Shown: positions 10,127 to 20,984 of the stretch, in pieces | Layout of the letters: every line of letters starts with the position of its first letter | Position numbering within the stretch: the first letter of the stretch is position 1 | From: DASYQD01 sp963837455 | Lineage (GTDB): Bacteria; Acidobacteriota; Thermoanaerobaculia; Multivoradales; JAIOJS01 | DNA: 64,000 bases | Direction: 5' to 3' | Assembly (NCBI GenBank): GCA_963837455.1 | Contig: CAWINM010000015.1 | Location: 9,725 to 73,724, forward strand | Translations under genes and position numbers: made by a program | Notes under the pieces: generated by a model | The model's database searches: none | What the model was told of the DNA's origin: nothing | What the model saw: the letters and a program-made list of their open reading frames with translations, nothing else

Positions 10127-10840
10127 CTACATCGTCTTCTGGCCTTGGCAGCGGCCTGCTGCGCCGCCTTCTTGCGCCTTGAGCTCGGCGAGCTGCTGCT
10201 TGGCCTGCACGTCGCCGGCCTGGGTGCGCAGCGCCGCGAGCCGCGCGTCGAGCGAGGACTCGGAGAGCTCCTTGCCGAGGTTGGCCTCGGCGATGGTGTT
10301 CTTGATGTGCTCGCGCACGTTGTCGAGCGCCTTCACCTCGGCGTCCACCGACAGCCCCTCGAGCTGCTCCTGGATGCGCAGCCGGGCCTGCGCCGACTGC
10401 ATCTTCGCCAGCATGGTGTCCTCTCGGCCTTGAGCTTCCGGATCTCTGCCTGCACGCCGATCAGCGAGGACTTGGCGGAGTCGGCGTCCTTCTGCGCCGT
10501 CTGCAGGTCGCGCCTTGAGCTCGCCGAGGTCGGTGGCGAGCTGGTTCTTCTTCTGGATCAGCACGACCGCCAGGTCGTCCTGGTTGGTCTCGACGGCGAC
10601 GTTGAGCTCGGCCTCGGTCTGCGCGAGCTCGGCGGTCTGCCTTCTTCAGCCGCTCGTCGAGGTCCTCGCGGCGGCGGATGATGGCGGCGGTCGCCTTCTT
10701 GAGCTTCGAGTACTTCTCGACCATCGAGTTGATGGCGTTCTCGTAGGCGATCTCGGGGTGCTCCTTCTCGATGTCGGAGATCCAGAGCGAGAGGAACCCC
10801 GCCAGAGGTTGGCGAGGCGGGAGAAGATGCCGTTGGCCAT
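10127..10840 (-). CDS. pspA: PspA/IM30 family protein, frameshifted
   Basis: ATG at 10840 sits 8 bases after AGGAG. The N-terminal amphipathic helix GIFSRLANLWRGFLSLW is followed by long helices: EIAYENAINSMVEKYSKLKK, then RREDLDERLKKA, LIQKKNQLATDLGELKA, MLAKMQSAQARLRIQEQL and a final helix with LDARLAALRTQAGDVQAKQQL. Length (about 235), the predicted all-helical hairpin and the N-terminal motif match PspA/IM30, the bacterial ESCRT-III-like membrane-binding family. Extra bases near 10165, 10423, 10513, 10640 and 10800 break the frame. It is third in the minus-strand unit, directly before the OmpA-fused binding protein, which suggests a membrane-stress role for the cassette. Confidence 0.8.
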
Positions 10841-10858
10841 CACTCAGCTCCTGAGGTC

Positions 10859-10997
10859 TCAGCCCTGCGGCTGGTTCTGCCCTTGCGAGGGGTCGATGCA
10901 GCTTCGGCGAGTCGCGCACCACGCGCGCCACCGCCTCCTGCCCGAAGAACTCCAGCACCTGCTGCACGTCCAGCTTCTCGTCGTTACAGGTCGTCAT
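10859..10997 (-). CDS. Short peptide (about 45 aa) between two cassette genes
   Basis: ATG at 10997 overlaps the TGA of the preceding gene (TGATGA arrangement) and follows AGGAGCAGGAG, so it is almost certainly translated. The sequence starts MTTCNDEKLDVQQVLEFF, continues GQEAVARVVRDSP and, allowing one extra base near 10904, ends DPSQGQNQPQG. It has a helical start and a polar tail, and no recognised family. It may be a regulator or docking peptide of the neighbouring PspA. That is a guess from position. Confidence 0.55.
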
Positions 10998-11548
10998 CAC
11001 CGCGCTCCTGCTCCTGCACCCGCTGCGTCCATCACCTGCTTGATGCGGCGCGATCTCCTCCTCGAGCTGCGTGATGCGCGTCCTGCGACTCGGAGAGCAG
11101 CTTCTGCGGTGTCGGCGGCGCCGGCTCGGATGTAGGCCTCGAGCGCCTGGATCTCCTCGACGCCGGCCTCGATGATCTTGTCGATCGGCACGCCGAACGC
11201 CTTGAGCGAGGCCTCGACGATCTGCTTCTTGACCGCCGGGTCGGTCTCGGCGGGGAGCGACCGCAAGAGCGCCGCCGCCTTCTCCACCCGCTCCTGCTGG
11301 TCGCCGTCGACACCCGCCGCGCCGTAGACGGCGCCGAAGTCGACCTTGCCGCCGGGGGCGGGGGGAGGGTTGCTCATCGGCGTTACCGGCACCACCGGCT
11401 GGTCGGCCCCGTAGGGCTCGGCGCCGGCGGCGGGGTCGGCCGGCGCGTAGGCCGCGGCGTCCGCGACGCTTGCTGCGGTGGCGTCGTCCTCCGGTCGCAC
11501 CACGAACCAGCCCAGCACGGTCGATCCCCAGCCCTTCTTGTCGCTCAT
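10996..11548 (-). CDS. Helical protein of unknown function heading the PspA/ABC unit
   Basis: Starts at ATG 11548 (MSDKKGWGSTVLGWFVV). An Ala/Pro/Asp-rich linker follows. A helical domain starts at about residue 70 (GKVDFGAVYGAAGVDGDQQE), continuing ERVEKAAALLRSLPAETDP, KKQIVEASLKAFGVPIDKII and EAGVEEIQALEAYI, and ends in a coiled coil (QKLLSESQ, then ITQLEEEIARIKQVMDAAG). Extra bases near 11048, 11085 and 11107 disturb the C-terminus. I do not recognise the family. It opens the unit containing PspA, the OmpA-fused binding protein and the ABC transporter, so a cytosolic signalling or scaffold role is plausible but unproven. Confidence 0.6.
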
Positions 11549-11734
11549 GATCGGGCTCGCATTGTATCTCCCGCCCCGTCCAGGAGGCTGATACGTGCCG
11601 TGCGCGGCCCCGATTCCTCCCTGCGGGGCGGCCGGCTGCCCGGGCCGCGGGCGAGCGCGGAGCGCCACCCGGCTCGGGCTCGAGCGCTGGCGCCTGCCGG
11701 CCGAAAGGGCCGCGGGGGCCTGCCCGAGCCCGCC

Positions 11735-14617
11735 CTAGCGGTCGAGCACCTCGCGCACCTTGCGCGCCAGGATGCCGACGGTGAAGGGTTTCTCGAGCAG
11801 CGGCACGTCATCGGTCAACGCCCCGCGCAGGATCACCTCGTCGTCGGTGTAGCCCGACATGTAGAGCACCCTGATTCCCGGCCGTCGCGCCACCATCTGG
11901 GCGGCCAGCTCGATTCCGCTGCAGCCCGGCATCACCACGTCGGTGAGCAGCAGGTGGATGACGCCCGCAAAGCTGGCCGCCACTTCCAGCGCCGCGGCGG
12001 CATCCCCGGCCTCCAGGATGTCGTAGCCACAGGCGTCGAGGAAACGACGGATGAGGGGGCGCAGGGCGGCCTCGTCCTCGACCACCAGCACCGTCTCGGC
12101 GCCGCGTGGCAGCTCCACTCGCGGCGCCGGGGCCGCGCTCGACGGTCGCCCCTCGACCACCGGCAGGTAGACCTCGAAGGTGGAGCCGCGGCCCTCTTCG
12201 CTGCTGACAAAGATGCGACCACCGCTCTGCTCGACGATGCCGTGCGCGGTGGCGAGCCCGAGGCCGGTGCCCCTGCCCTCCCCCTTGGTGGTGTAGAAGG
12301 GCTCGAAGAGATGCACCTGGACCTCGGGAGGCATGCCAATACCGGTGTCGCTCACCGCCAGCACCACGTGCGGGCCAGGCCCGAGCGCCACCGCCCGCGT
12401 CGCATCGAGCTCCCCGCCGGCCTCGACAGCGCGGGTGGCGAGCGTCAACCGGCCACCGCGGGGCATGGCGTCGCGAGCGTTGACCGCCAGGTTGAGGAGG
12501 ACCTGCTCGAGCTGGCCGGGATCGGCCTCGATCGCAGGCAGCCGCTCGGCAACCGCGGTCACCAGCTCGACGTCCTCGCCGATGACCCGCCGCAGCATGG
12601 TCTCGATGTCGGCGACCACGCGGTTGACGTCGAGGATGCGCGGCTGCAGAACCTGGCGGCGGCTGAACGCGAGCAGCTGGCGGGTGAGCCCGGCCGCCCG
12701 CGCGCCCGCCTTGAGCACCTCGTCGGCGAAGCCCTGCAGCTGCGGGTCGGCCGAGAGCCGCTCGCGCAGCAGCTCGCCGTAACCGCTGATCACGCCCAGC
12801 ATGTTGTTGAAGTCGTGGGCCACGCCGCCGGCGAGGCGGCCCATCGACTCCATCCGCTGGGCTTGCAGGAGCTGGGTCTCGAGGCGGCGTCGCTCGGTGA
12901 GGTCGTGCATGATGGCGATGAGGACAGGGTCGCTGCCGGGCCCGTCGACGTGCGCCAGCGACACCGAGACCTCGACGGGCACGCGGGTGCCATCCGAGCG
13001 CAGCAGGTGCCGGTCCACCACCCGCAGCGCCCCCTCGCTGGCCAGCACCCGCCGCTCCCCTTCGAGGAGAGCGCGCTCCTCGGGGACGACCAGCTCGTCG
13101 TAAGTGCGCCCGATGATCTCCTCGCGAGGACGGCCGAGGATCCGCTCGGCCTCGCGGTTGGCCTCGATCACCCGGTTGGGCCTCTGGACGACGAAGATGG
13201 CATCGTTGGCCTGCTCCATGAGCGCTCGCAGACGAGCCTCCGACGCGCCCAGCCGTTGCAGCGATTCCACCAGCGCCACCGTCTGCCCGAGCTGCGAAGC
13301 CAGGCTGCGGGCAAAGGCCTGCCATGGCACCTCGTCGAGGTCGTGACTGTCGGAAGCGAGCACCAGCAGCCCGAAGCGCCGGCCCAGCACCACGAACGGC
13401 ACGAGCAGGGCGGACGACTGCTCGATGCGGGCGAGGAATCGACGTTGCGCCTCGGAGGGGCGTCCGCGTTCCGCGAAGCCGACGCTCGCGCCGGAGCTCA
13501 TGGCATCCTGCAGCAGCTCGGGCTGCCCAAAGCACGCCTTCGCATCGGCTCGCATCTCGCTGGCGATTCCGAACAGCGCCTGCAGCTGCAGCGAGCCGTC
13601 CGGCTCGGCGCGGTAGAAGAGCCCGGTCGAGAGCCCGGTGGCGTCGAGACTGTGGATCAGCACGTCGCCAATCGTCCCGGGCACGTCCTGGGGCCGTGAC
13701 AAGGCCTCCGAGAGGCCACGGATCACCGACAGCGCGGTGGCCTGGATGGCCGCCTCGCGCACCAGCAGGTCGTTGCGCATCTTCTCGCGCTCGACCTGTG
13801 CCTGCAGGCGCTCGCGATGGAGCAGGACGACGTCCTCCCCCGGGTGGGCAACGGGCACGCCGGCGGCACCCAGGCTGCGGGCCAAAGCTGCGGCGGCCTC
13901 GCCGAGGTCGCCGGTGCGCAGCACCAGCGCGCTCGCGCCCACCTGTGCCGCCAGCTGGCGGTCGGGGTCCTCGACGTACGACGAGGAGGCGAGCACCACC
14001 GGCACGGCGGCGAGCCGCGGGTCCGAGCGCACTGCGAGGCAGAGCGAGAACCCGTCCATCCCCGGCATCAGCACGTCGGCAAGGATCGCCTGCGGCTCCC
14101 AGCGGCGCGCTACCTCGAGGCCCGCCTCGCCGCTCGTCGCCGTCTCGACCTCGTAGCCGGCGTTGCGCAGCCGCAGCGCCGCGAGCTTGAGGTTGAGCGG
14201 CTCGTCGTCGATCACCAGCACGCGCCGCCCGCAACCGGGGCTGCCGTGGGTTCCGAGATGGGCGCTGACCACCTCCAGCAGTCGCGACGGCTCGAGGGGC
14301 TTGATCAGCACCTGGACCAGCGGTCCGCCGCGCTCGGTCAGCTCCTCGAGCCGCGAAGACATGCCGGTGACCAGCAATGCGGGCAGCTCGGGTTGGGCGC
14401 CGGCGCGGCGGAGCTCGGCGAGGAGGCTGAGGCCATCCATGTCGGGGAGCACGTAGTCGATCACCGCGAGGTCGAGGGCGGCGCCGGCCGCCGCCGCCAG
14501 CGCCCCGCTGCCGTCGCCCGCCGGCACCACCTCGTAGCCGTCGCTCTCGAGCGTCAGGCGCAGCATCTTGCGGGTGATCGGGTTGTCCTCGACGACGAGC
14601 ACGGTGCCGGCGCCCAT
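11735..14617 (-). CDS. Hybrid sensor histidine kinase (REC-REC-GAF-PAS-HisKA-HATPase-REC)
   Basis: 960 residues from ATG at 14617; a longer upstream frame is only read-through of the preceding genes. The first receiver is at residues 5-120 (VLVVEDNPITRKML; Asp in IDYVLPDMDG; Lys in LIKPLEP). The second is at 130-250 (VLVIDDEPLNLKL; Asp in LADVLMPGMDG; the usual Lys position reads LVLRTGD). A GAF-like domain spans 290-450 and PAS 455-580 (NDAIFVVQRPNRVIEANREA). HisKA follows with His in GGVAHDFNNMLGVISGYGELL, then an ATPase domain (DTGIGMPPEVQVHLFEPFYTTK) and a C-terminal receiver (LLLTDVVMPGCSG). It is soluble, with no membrane segment. Its ATG overlaps the TGA of the upstream receiver protein, so the three genes form one coupled operon. 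Confidence 0.92.
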   Translation of the reverse strand: MGAGTVLVVEDNPITRKMLRLTLESDGYEVVPAGDGSGALAAAAGAALDLAVIDYVLPDMDGLSLLAELRRAGAQPELPALLVTGMSSRLEELTERGGPLVQVLIKPLEPSRLLEVVSAHLGTHGSPGCGRRVLVIDDEPLNLKLAALRLRNAGYEVETATSGEAGLEVARRWEPQAILADVLMPGMDGFSLCLAVRSDPRLAAVPVVLASSSYVEDPDRQLAAQVGASALVLRTGDLGEAAAALARSLGAAGVPVAHPGEDVVLLHRERLQAQVEREKMRNDLLVREAAIQATALSVIRGLSEALSRPQDVPGTIGDVLIHSLDATGLSTGLFYRAEPDGSLQLQALFGIASEMRADAKACFGQPELLQDAMSSGASVGFAERGRPSEAQRRFLARIEQSSALLVPFVVLGRRFGLLVLASDSHDLDEVPWQAFARSLASQLGQTVALVESLQRLGASEARLRALMEQANDAIFVVQRPNRVIEANREAERILGRPREEIIGRTYDELVVPEERALLEGERRVLASEGALRVVDRHLLRSDGTRVPVEVSVSLAHVDGPGSDPVLIAIMHDLTERRRLETQLLQAQRMESMGRLAGGVAHDFNNMLGVISGYGELLRERLSADPQLQGFADEVLKAGARAAGLTRQLLAFSRRQVLQPRILDVNRVVADIETMLRRVIGEDVELVTAVAERLPAIEADPGQLEQVLLNLAVNARDAMPRGGRLTLATRAVEAGGELDATRAVALGPGPHVVLAVSDTGIGMPPEVQVHLFEPFYTTKGEGRGTGLGLATAHGIVEQSGGRIFVSSEEGRGSTFEVYLPVVEGRPSSAAPAPRVELPRGAETVLVVEDEAALRPLIRRFLDACGYDILEAGDAAAALEVAASFAGVIHLLLTDVVMPGCSGIELAAQMVARRPGIRVLYMSGYTDDEVILRGALTDDVPLLEKPFTVGILARKVREVLDR

Positions 14618-15008
14618 CAGCGACCTCCAGCGGCCGCGGCGTCGGCGCGCAAGCGCGCGGCGACCAGCGCTGCCAGCGCATCGGTGTCGATCGGCTTCGC
14701 CAGGTAGCCGTCGCAGCCGGCCGCGAGCGCCAGCTCCTCGTCCCCCTTCATGGCGTAGGCGGTGAGGGCGATGACGAGAATCCGCCGTCGCGCCGGGTCG
14801 GCCTTGAGGCGGCGCGTCAGCTCGAGCCCGTCCATGCCCGGCAGCTGCAGGTCCATGAGGATGAGCCGAGGCAGGAAGGACTCGAGCACCACCAGCGCCG
14901 CCTCGGCGTCGACGGCAGTGCGGACCTCGTACCCCTCGGCGGCGAGCAGCACGCGCGCGAGCTTGAGGTTCTGCGGGTTGTCGTCGACGACCAGGATCGG
15001 CTCGGCGG

Positions 15009-15012
<4 letters not shown>
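14617..15012 (-). CDS. Single-domain response regulator (CheY-like)
   Basis: 131 residues made only of a receiver domain: acidic pocket in ILVVDDNPQNLKLARVLL, phosphoacceptor Asp in LILMDLQLPGMDGLEL, Thr in VIALTAYAMKGDEELAL, Lys in GCDGYLAKPIDTDAL. This is the DivK-like type. The GTG start at 15012 overlaps the TGA of the upstream kinase (GTGA), and its own TGA overlaps the ATG of the next hybrid kinase. It therefore probably carries phosphate from the 511-residue kinase and could exchange it with the hybrid kinase. Confidence 0.92.
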
Positions 15013-16544
<1,532 letters not shown>

Positions 16545-16747
16545 GCCCCACCCCCAAGAGCAGCCATCCGAGGAGGCACGGCCGGGCCGACCCCGGCTCC
16601 GCACCAGACCCTTGACGAGACCAAGCTAGCTCGCCCCAGGTGCCACGTCTATCAGGTAAACCACGTACGGGGATCGGGTTGCGGGCTTGCCGGCGGTCTC
16701 CCGACCCCGATGGGGTCCCAAGCCGGCGCCAGGGCTCCCTCGAGGCC

Positions 16748-17407
16748 CTAGTCGAGCGGGAGGATGCCGCGGCGCAAGGCGTAGCGAACGACGTCGGCCT
16801 CGCGGCGGAGCCCGAGCTTGCTCATCACCCGCGCGCGGTGGGTCTCGGCGGTACGCGGGCTGATCGCCAGGCGGTCGCCGATCTCGCGGTTGCGCAGACC
16901 CTCAGCCATCAGCCTCAGCACCTCGCGCTCGCGGTCGGTGAGGGTGGCGTAGAGGTCGGCCCCGGCCTCGGTGGTGGCGCGCTGCCGGTAGGCCTCGATC
17001 GCCTGGTCCGAGAACGGCGGGCTCAGGTAACGGTGCCCGGCCGCCACCTCGCGGATGGCATCGAACAGGTCCGCCGCGGTGGCGTCCTGGCGCACGTAGC
17101 CACCGGCGCCGCCCTCCAACGCCGCCAGCACCTGCACCTCGTCGGCCGGCGCCGAGAGCACCAGCGAACGCGTCCGCAGCTTCCGCTGTGCCACGCGCCG
17201 GATCACGTCCAGGGCGGCCTGGCGAGCTGTCGCCAGGACGACCACCACGACGTCGGGTCGCAGCGCCTCGACCAGCTCGATGGCCTGCGCCCCGTCGGAG
17301 GCCTCGCCGACGACGGCGAAGCCACCCTCGGCCGCGAGCAGGGCGGCAAGCGCCTGCCGCACCATGCGGTGCTCGTCGACGAGCACGACGGTGATGGTGT
17401 CGCTCAT
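16748..17407 (-). CDS. NarL/LuxR-type response regulator without a phosphoacceptor Asp
   Basis: 219 residues from ATG at 17407. An N-terminal receiver fold (TVVLVDEHRMVRQALAALLA) is joined to a C-terminal LuxR-type HTH (TLTDREREVLRLMAEGLRN, then EIGDRLAISPRTAETHRARV). In the receiver, the position normally occupied by the phosphorylated Asp is Val57 in RPDVVVVVLATARQ, and the usual Lys is Gln107 in GYVRQDAT. Phosphorylation by a kinase is therefore unlikely and another input would be needed. It is a DNA-binding regulator, encoded separately upstream of the signalling operon (203-bp gap). Confidence 0.88.
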   Translation of the reverse strand: MSDTITVVLVDEHRMVRQALAALLAAEGGFAVVGEASDGAQAIELVEALRPDVVVVVLATARQAALDVIRRVAQRKLRTRSLVLSAPADEVQVLAALEGGAGGYVRQDATAADLFDAIREVAAGHRYLSPPFSDQAIEAYRQRATTEAGADLYATLTDREREVLRLMAEGLRNREIGDRLAISPRTAETHRARVMSKLGLRREADVVRYALRRGILPLD

Positions 17408-17691
17408 TCCCGGGACACGGAGGACAGCGCGCGCCGTCGCGCACCGGGGCTGGCTGAATGGGCAACCGATGTCGTGGAGCCGCTCACCCGCGGCACCCAC
17501 GGGAGGGTGACGACATGGCTTAGACGATAGGATCGTACCCTGGAAGCGTCCATCCGTGAGTGCCCGTATGTGGGTGCCCGTACCCCTGGCCGGCAGCCCT
17601 CTCCAATAGAGGACGGCCCTCGCGCAGGATTTGACCGCTCTGCGCGTTCCAAGGGTAGGGCTGACCAGCCCGCAACGTGAGGAGAACGACC

Positions 17692-18258
17692 GTGAGACAC
17701 CATCGCACCCTTCGCAGCGCCCTGCTGATAGCCGCCCTCGCCTCCCTCGCCTCGGGGGCCGACGCCGCCCGCGTCCGCGTCGTCCACCACCCGCACCGCA
17801 CGACGGTGAGGGTCCGCGCCGGCTTCCCCCTGCGGCGGACCCTGCCCCGCGTCTACGTCCGGCCACCGCGGGTGGCGGTGCGCGTGGCGCCGCGGGTGTT
17901 CCTGCCACCGCTGGTGTTCGCTGCCACCGTCGTCGCCGCTCCCAGGACCGCGGTCCAGGTCTGGCGCGGCAGCGAGAAGCTCGACCGTGACGATGACTGG
18001 ACGGAGCTCACCCTCAACGTCGACAAGCGCGGCAGCAAGCTGCTCCTCGACATCGAAGGGGGTGCCGCCGCGATCAGCTTCGCCGAGGTGGTCTTCGACA
18101 ACGGCGAGGCCAGGGTGGTCGACTTCGCCGACAAGGTCCACGCGCCCGGGGTCTACTCGCTGCTCGACTTCGCGGATGGGCGCAAGGTGGATCACGTCCG
18201 CTTCGTGGCCAGGGCCGACGAGAGCTCGGCCGAGGTCGGCTTCCGCCTGATCACCTGA
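17692..18258 (+). CDS. Secreted basic protein of unknown function
   Basis: 188 residues from GTG at 17692, chosen because GAGGAG lies 7 bases upstream; an earlier in-frame GTG at 17677 has no such site. The signal peptide is LRSALLIAALASLASGADA. Residues 25-75 are rich in Arg, Val, His and Pro (VHHPHRTTVRVRAGFPLRR), and the remainder looks like a beta-sandwich (SKLLLDIEGGAAAISFAEVV; FADGRKVDHVRFVARADES). It was not recognised as a known family. It is divergent from the NarL-type regulator, with which it shares a 284-bp intergenic region. Confidence 0.7.
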   Translation: MRHHRTLRSALLIAALASLASGADAARVRVVHHPHRTTVRVRAGFPLRRTLPRVYVRPPRVAVRVAPRVFLPPLVFAATVVAAPRTAVQVWRGSEKLDRDDDWTELTLNVDKRGSKLLLDIEGGAAAISFAEVVFDNGEARVVDFADKVHAPGVYSLLDFADGRKVDHVRFVARADESSAEVGFRLIT

Positions 18259-18307
18259 CGCGACGGCGAGCCTCTGCCGGTCCCCGGAGAGGCGGCCCGG
18301 CGTCACG

Positions 18308-18330
18308 GCGGGCGGGGCAGACCCGCCCGC
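18308..18330 (+). terminator. Strong GC hairpin after the secreted-protein gene
   Basis: GCGGGCGGG, loop GCAGA, CCCGCCCGC gives a perfect 9-bp stem 50 bp after the stop at 18258 and 40 bp before the permease start. There is no T tract, so it could be a terminator or an RNA-stability structure. Confidence 0.5.
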
Positions 18331-18369
18331 TGCCGCGCCGGCGGGCGCGATAGAGTGCCGGCCACCCGC

Positions 18370-19860
18370 ATGGCTGGACGCCACGACGATGCGCGCGTCT
18401 GGGAGGACGACCTCGAGGTCGCCTCCCCCGTTTTCGGCATCGACGACGTGCCGCCACCGGTCGAGACCCTGCTCTACGCCTGGCAGCACACGCTCGTCGA
18501 CGTCTCCCCCTACGTCCTGCCGCTGGTAGTGGCGACGGCGGTCGGCTACACGCCGGCGCAGGCCGCCGAGATGATCTCGGCCTGCCTGATGCTGATGGGG
18601 CTCGCCACCTTCGTCAACGCCACCTGGGGCAACCGCCTCCCGGCGGTGCTCGGCCCCTCGGCCACCGACACCGGCGCCATGGCCACCGCCGGTGCCATCT
18701 GCGGCGCGCCCGCGATGTGGATGGCCGGCTTCCTCGGCGGCCTGCTGGAGGTCGCCATCGGCGCCAGCGGAGTGCTCGCTCGCCTGCGCCGCTTCCTGCC
18801 GCCCTACGTGTGCGGCATCATCGTCCTCACCATCGGGGTCACCCTCGCCCGCGTCGCCGGCGGCTGGCTGTTCGCCGACCCGCGCCCGCGCATGCTCGGC
18901 CTCGCCGGCGCCGCCATGCTGGCGGTGCTGGCGCTTACCGTCGCCGGCCACCGCTGCGGCGTCGGCATCCTCGCCCGCGGCTCGCTGCTCTGGAGCCTGC
19001 TCTTGTGCGGCGGTGTCGGCGGCGCCGCCCTGGGCCTGGCCGACTTCAGCGCCATCGGGCGCGCGCCGTGGCTCGGCCTGCCTCGTCTCTTTGCCTATGG
19101 CTCGCCGTTTTCCGGGTGGCAGCTGGTGCCGGCCGCCGTCATCGGCGTCACCATCGGCTACCTGGGATCGATCGCCGAGTCGATCGGCGACTACGCCGGC
19201 ACCTGTGCCGTCGCCGGCATCCCCTACCGTGTGCGCCACATGAACCGCGGCATCACCGTCGAGGGGATCGCCTCCGCCGTCGGCCCCCTGTTCGGCGCCC
19301 TGCCCCTCACCACCTACTCGCAGAACGTCGGCGTCGTCGCCACCACCCGCGTCGCCAGCCGCCGCGTGGTGCAGGTGGCCGCGCTGCTGCTCCTGCTCTA
19401 CGGGCTGTCGCCCAAGGTGGGAGCGTTGCTGGTGGTGATTCCGCGGCCGGTGGTGGGCGCCGTCTTCCTCGTCATCTGCGGCATGATCGCGGCCACCGGG
19501 CTGCGGCTGCTCGCCAGCGGCCCGCGGGACGAGGTCTCCTACCTCACCACCGCCGTCAGCCTCGGCGTCGCGCTGACGCTGCCGCTTGTGGCGCCGGCGA
19601 GCAAGGCATGGTTCGCGACCTTGCCGGCGCTGGCGCGGCTGATGCTGGCCAACGGCGTGGTGCTGGCGGTCACCCTGGCGGTCACCCTCAACGCCGTGCT
19701 GGCGGCGATGTTGCACCGAGGCGCGGTGCCCACCGCCGCCCCCGCCAACGCCGCGGGATCGGTGGCGGCCCGCGAGCGGCCGGCGAGCGGCGACGGTGAC
19801 GCGCCGGCCAACGCGTCGCCGGTGCGGCCCGTGACCGCCCCACGACCGCGCGGCCACTGA
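18370..19860 (+). CDS. NCS2-family nucleobase (uracil/xanthine-type) permease
   Basis: 496 residues from ATG at 18370; an in-frame GTG at 18355 would add five residues. About 12-14 hydrophobic segments are seen (YVLPLVVATAVGYTPAQAAE; LPPYVCGIIVLTIGVTLA; LVPAAVIGVTIGYLGSI). The motif LTTYSQNVGVVATTRVASRR corresponds to the TxxSQNVGxxxxT signature of UraA/UapC-type NCS2 carriers. The substrate cannot be told from sequence; candidates are uracil, xanthine or urate. A hydrophilic Ala/Pro tail of about 45 residues follows the last membrane segment. No purine or pyrimidine catabolism gene is adjacent. Confidence 0.88.
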   Translation: MAGRHDDARVWEDDLEVASPVFGIDDVPPPVETLLYAWQHTLVDVSPYVLPLVVATAVGYTPAQAAEMISACLMLMGLATFVNATWGNRLPAVLGPSATDTGAMATAGAICGAPAMWMAGFLGGLLEVAIGASGVLARLRRFLPPYVCGIIVLTIGVTLARVAGGWLFADPRPRMLGLAGAAMLAVLALTVAGHRCGVGILARGSLLWSLLLCGGVGGAALGLADFSAIGRAPWLGLPRLFAYGSPFSGWQLVPAAVIGVTIGYLGSIAESIGDYAGTCAVAGIPYRVRHMNRGITVEGIASAVGPLFGALPLTTYSQNVGVVATTRVASRRVVQVAALLLLLYGLSPKVGALLVVIPRPVVGAVFLVICGMIAATGLRLLASGPRDEVSYLTTAVSLGVALTLPLVAPASKAWFATLPALARLMLANGVVLAVTLAVTLNAVLAAMLHRGAVPTAAPANAAGSVAARERPASGDGDAPANASPVRPVTAPRPRGH

Positions 19861-19895
19861 CGGCGCGACCTCGCCGCAGATAGGCTCCGACGGCG

Positions 19896-20918
19896 ATGCG
19901 CCCGACCCACCGGCTGCTGCCGCTCCTCGCCGCCGTCCTGCTGGCTTCCGCGGCGCCGCTGCCGGCGGCGCCGGCGAGGACGTTGCTCAATGTCTCCTAC
20001 GACCCGACGCGCGAGCTCTACGAGCAGTACAACGCCGCTTTCGCCTCCTACTGGCGGCAGAAGACCGGCACGGTGGTCACCGTCAACCAGTCGCACGGCG
20101 GCTCCGGCAAGCAGGCGCGTGCCGTCATCGAGGGATTGCAGGCGGACGTCGTCACCCTGGCGCTCGCCTACGACGTCGACGCCATCGCCCGGGCCGGTCT
20201 CGTGGACCGCGGCTGGCAGCGGCGGCTGCCCCACGACTCGGCGCCCTACACCTCCACCATCGTCTTCCTGGTGCGCAAGGGCAACCCCAAGAGGATCAGA
20301 GACTGGGACGACCTCGCGCGACCAGGGATCGCGGTGATCACGCCCAACCCCAAGACCTCGGGCGGGGCGCGCTGGAACTACCTCGCCGCCTGGGGCTGGG
20401 CGCTGCGGCAGCCCGGTGGCTCGCCGGCCAGGGCGCGCGCGCTGGTGCGCGCCGTCTATAGGAACGTCCCCATCCTCGACACCGGCGCCCGCGGCGCCAC
20501 CATCACCTTCGCCGAGCGCGGCATCGGCGACGTGTTGGTGGCCTGGGAGAACGAGGCCATGCTCGCCATGCGCGAGCTGGCGAAGCGGCCCCAGGCGCGG
20601 GGCGGCTTCGAGCTCGTCGCCCCCTCGCAGTCGATCCTCGCCGAGCCGCCGGTGGCGGTGGTCGACGCGGTGGCGGCCAAGCACCGCAACGGCGACCTCG
20701 CGCGCGCCTACCTCGAGTACCTCTACTCGCCAGCCGCCCAGGAGATCGTGGCGCGCAGCTTCTACCGCCCCCGCGACCCGGTGGTGGCTGCCCGCCACGC
20801 GGCGCAGTTCCCCAAGCTGACGCTGTTCACCGTCGGCGAGGTCTTCGGCGGCTGGGCGAAGGCGCAACGCGACCACTTCGCCGACGGCGGCACCTTCGAC
20901 CAGATCTACGCGCCGTAG
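19896..20918 (+). CDS. Sulfate/thiosulfate-binding periplasmic protein (CysP/Sbp family), orphan
   Basis: 340 residues with a signal peptide (LLPLLAAVLLASAAPLPAAP). The family motifs are clear: LLNVSYDPTRELYEQYNAAF, TVNQSHGGSGKQARAVIEGL, ADVVTLALAYDVDAIA, the VITPNPKTSGGARWNYLAAW block and LEYLYSPAAQEIVA. These match sulfate-binding proteins of CysPTWA importers. No CysT, CysW or CysA gene lies in the window, so it must work with a distant transporter or as a scavenger. It starts 35 bp after the NCS2 permease stop and may be transcribed with it. Confidence 0.9.
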   Translation: MRPTHRLLPLLAAVLLASAAPLPAAPARTLLNVSYDPTRELYEQYNAAFASYWRQKTGTVVTVNQSHGGSGKQARAVIEGLQADVVTLALAYDVDAIARAGLVDRGWQRRLPHDSAPYTSTIVFLVRKGNPKRIRDWDDLARPGIAVITPNPKTSGGARWNYLAAWGWALRQPGGSPARARALVRAVYRNVPILDTGARGATITFAERGIGDVLVAWENEAMLAMRELAKRPQARGGFELVAPSQSILAEPPVAVVDAVAAKHRNGDLARAYLEYLYSPAAQEIVARSFYRPRDPVVAARHAAQFPKLTLFTVGEVFGGWAKAQRDHFADGGTFDQIYAP

Positions 20919-20984
20919 CTCGAGCTGCCGGGGCACGCCGGCCCCAAGCGCGGTGCAGCCGGGTGCTAGTCTCCGCCATCCGGC

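Noticed and set aside
18308..18369. A purine or other riboswitch before the NCS2 permease
   Set aside because: Only a simple 9-bp GC hairpin is visible; no conserved aptamer elements were found.
19896..20918. A complete sulfate import operon around the CysP-like gene
   Set aside because: No CysT, CysW or CysA is adjacent; the following gene is a GGDEF protein.
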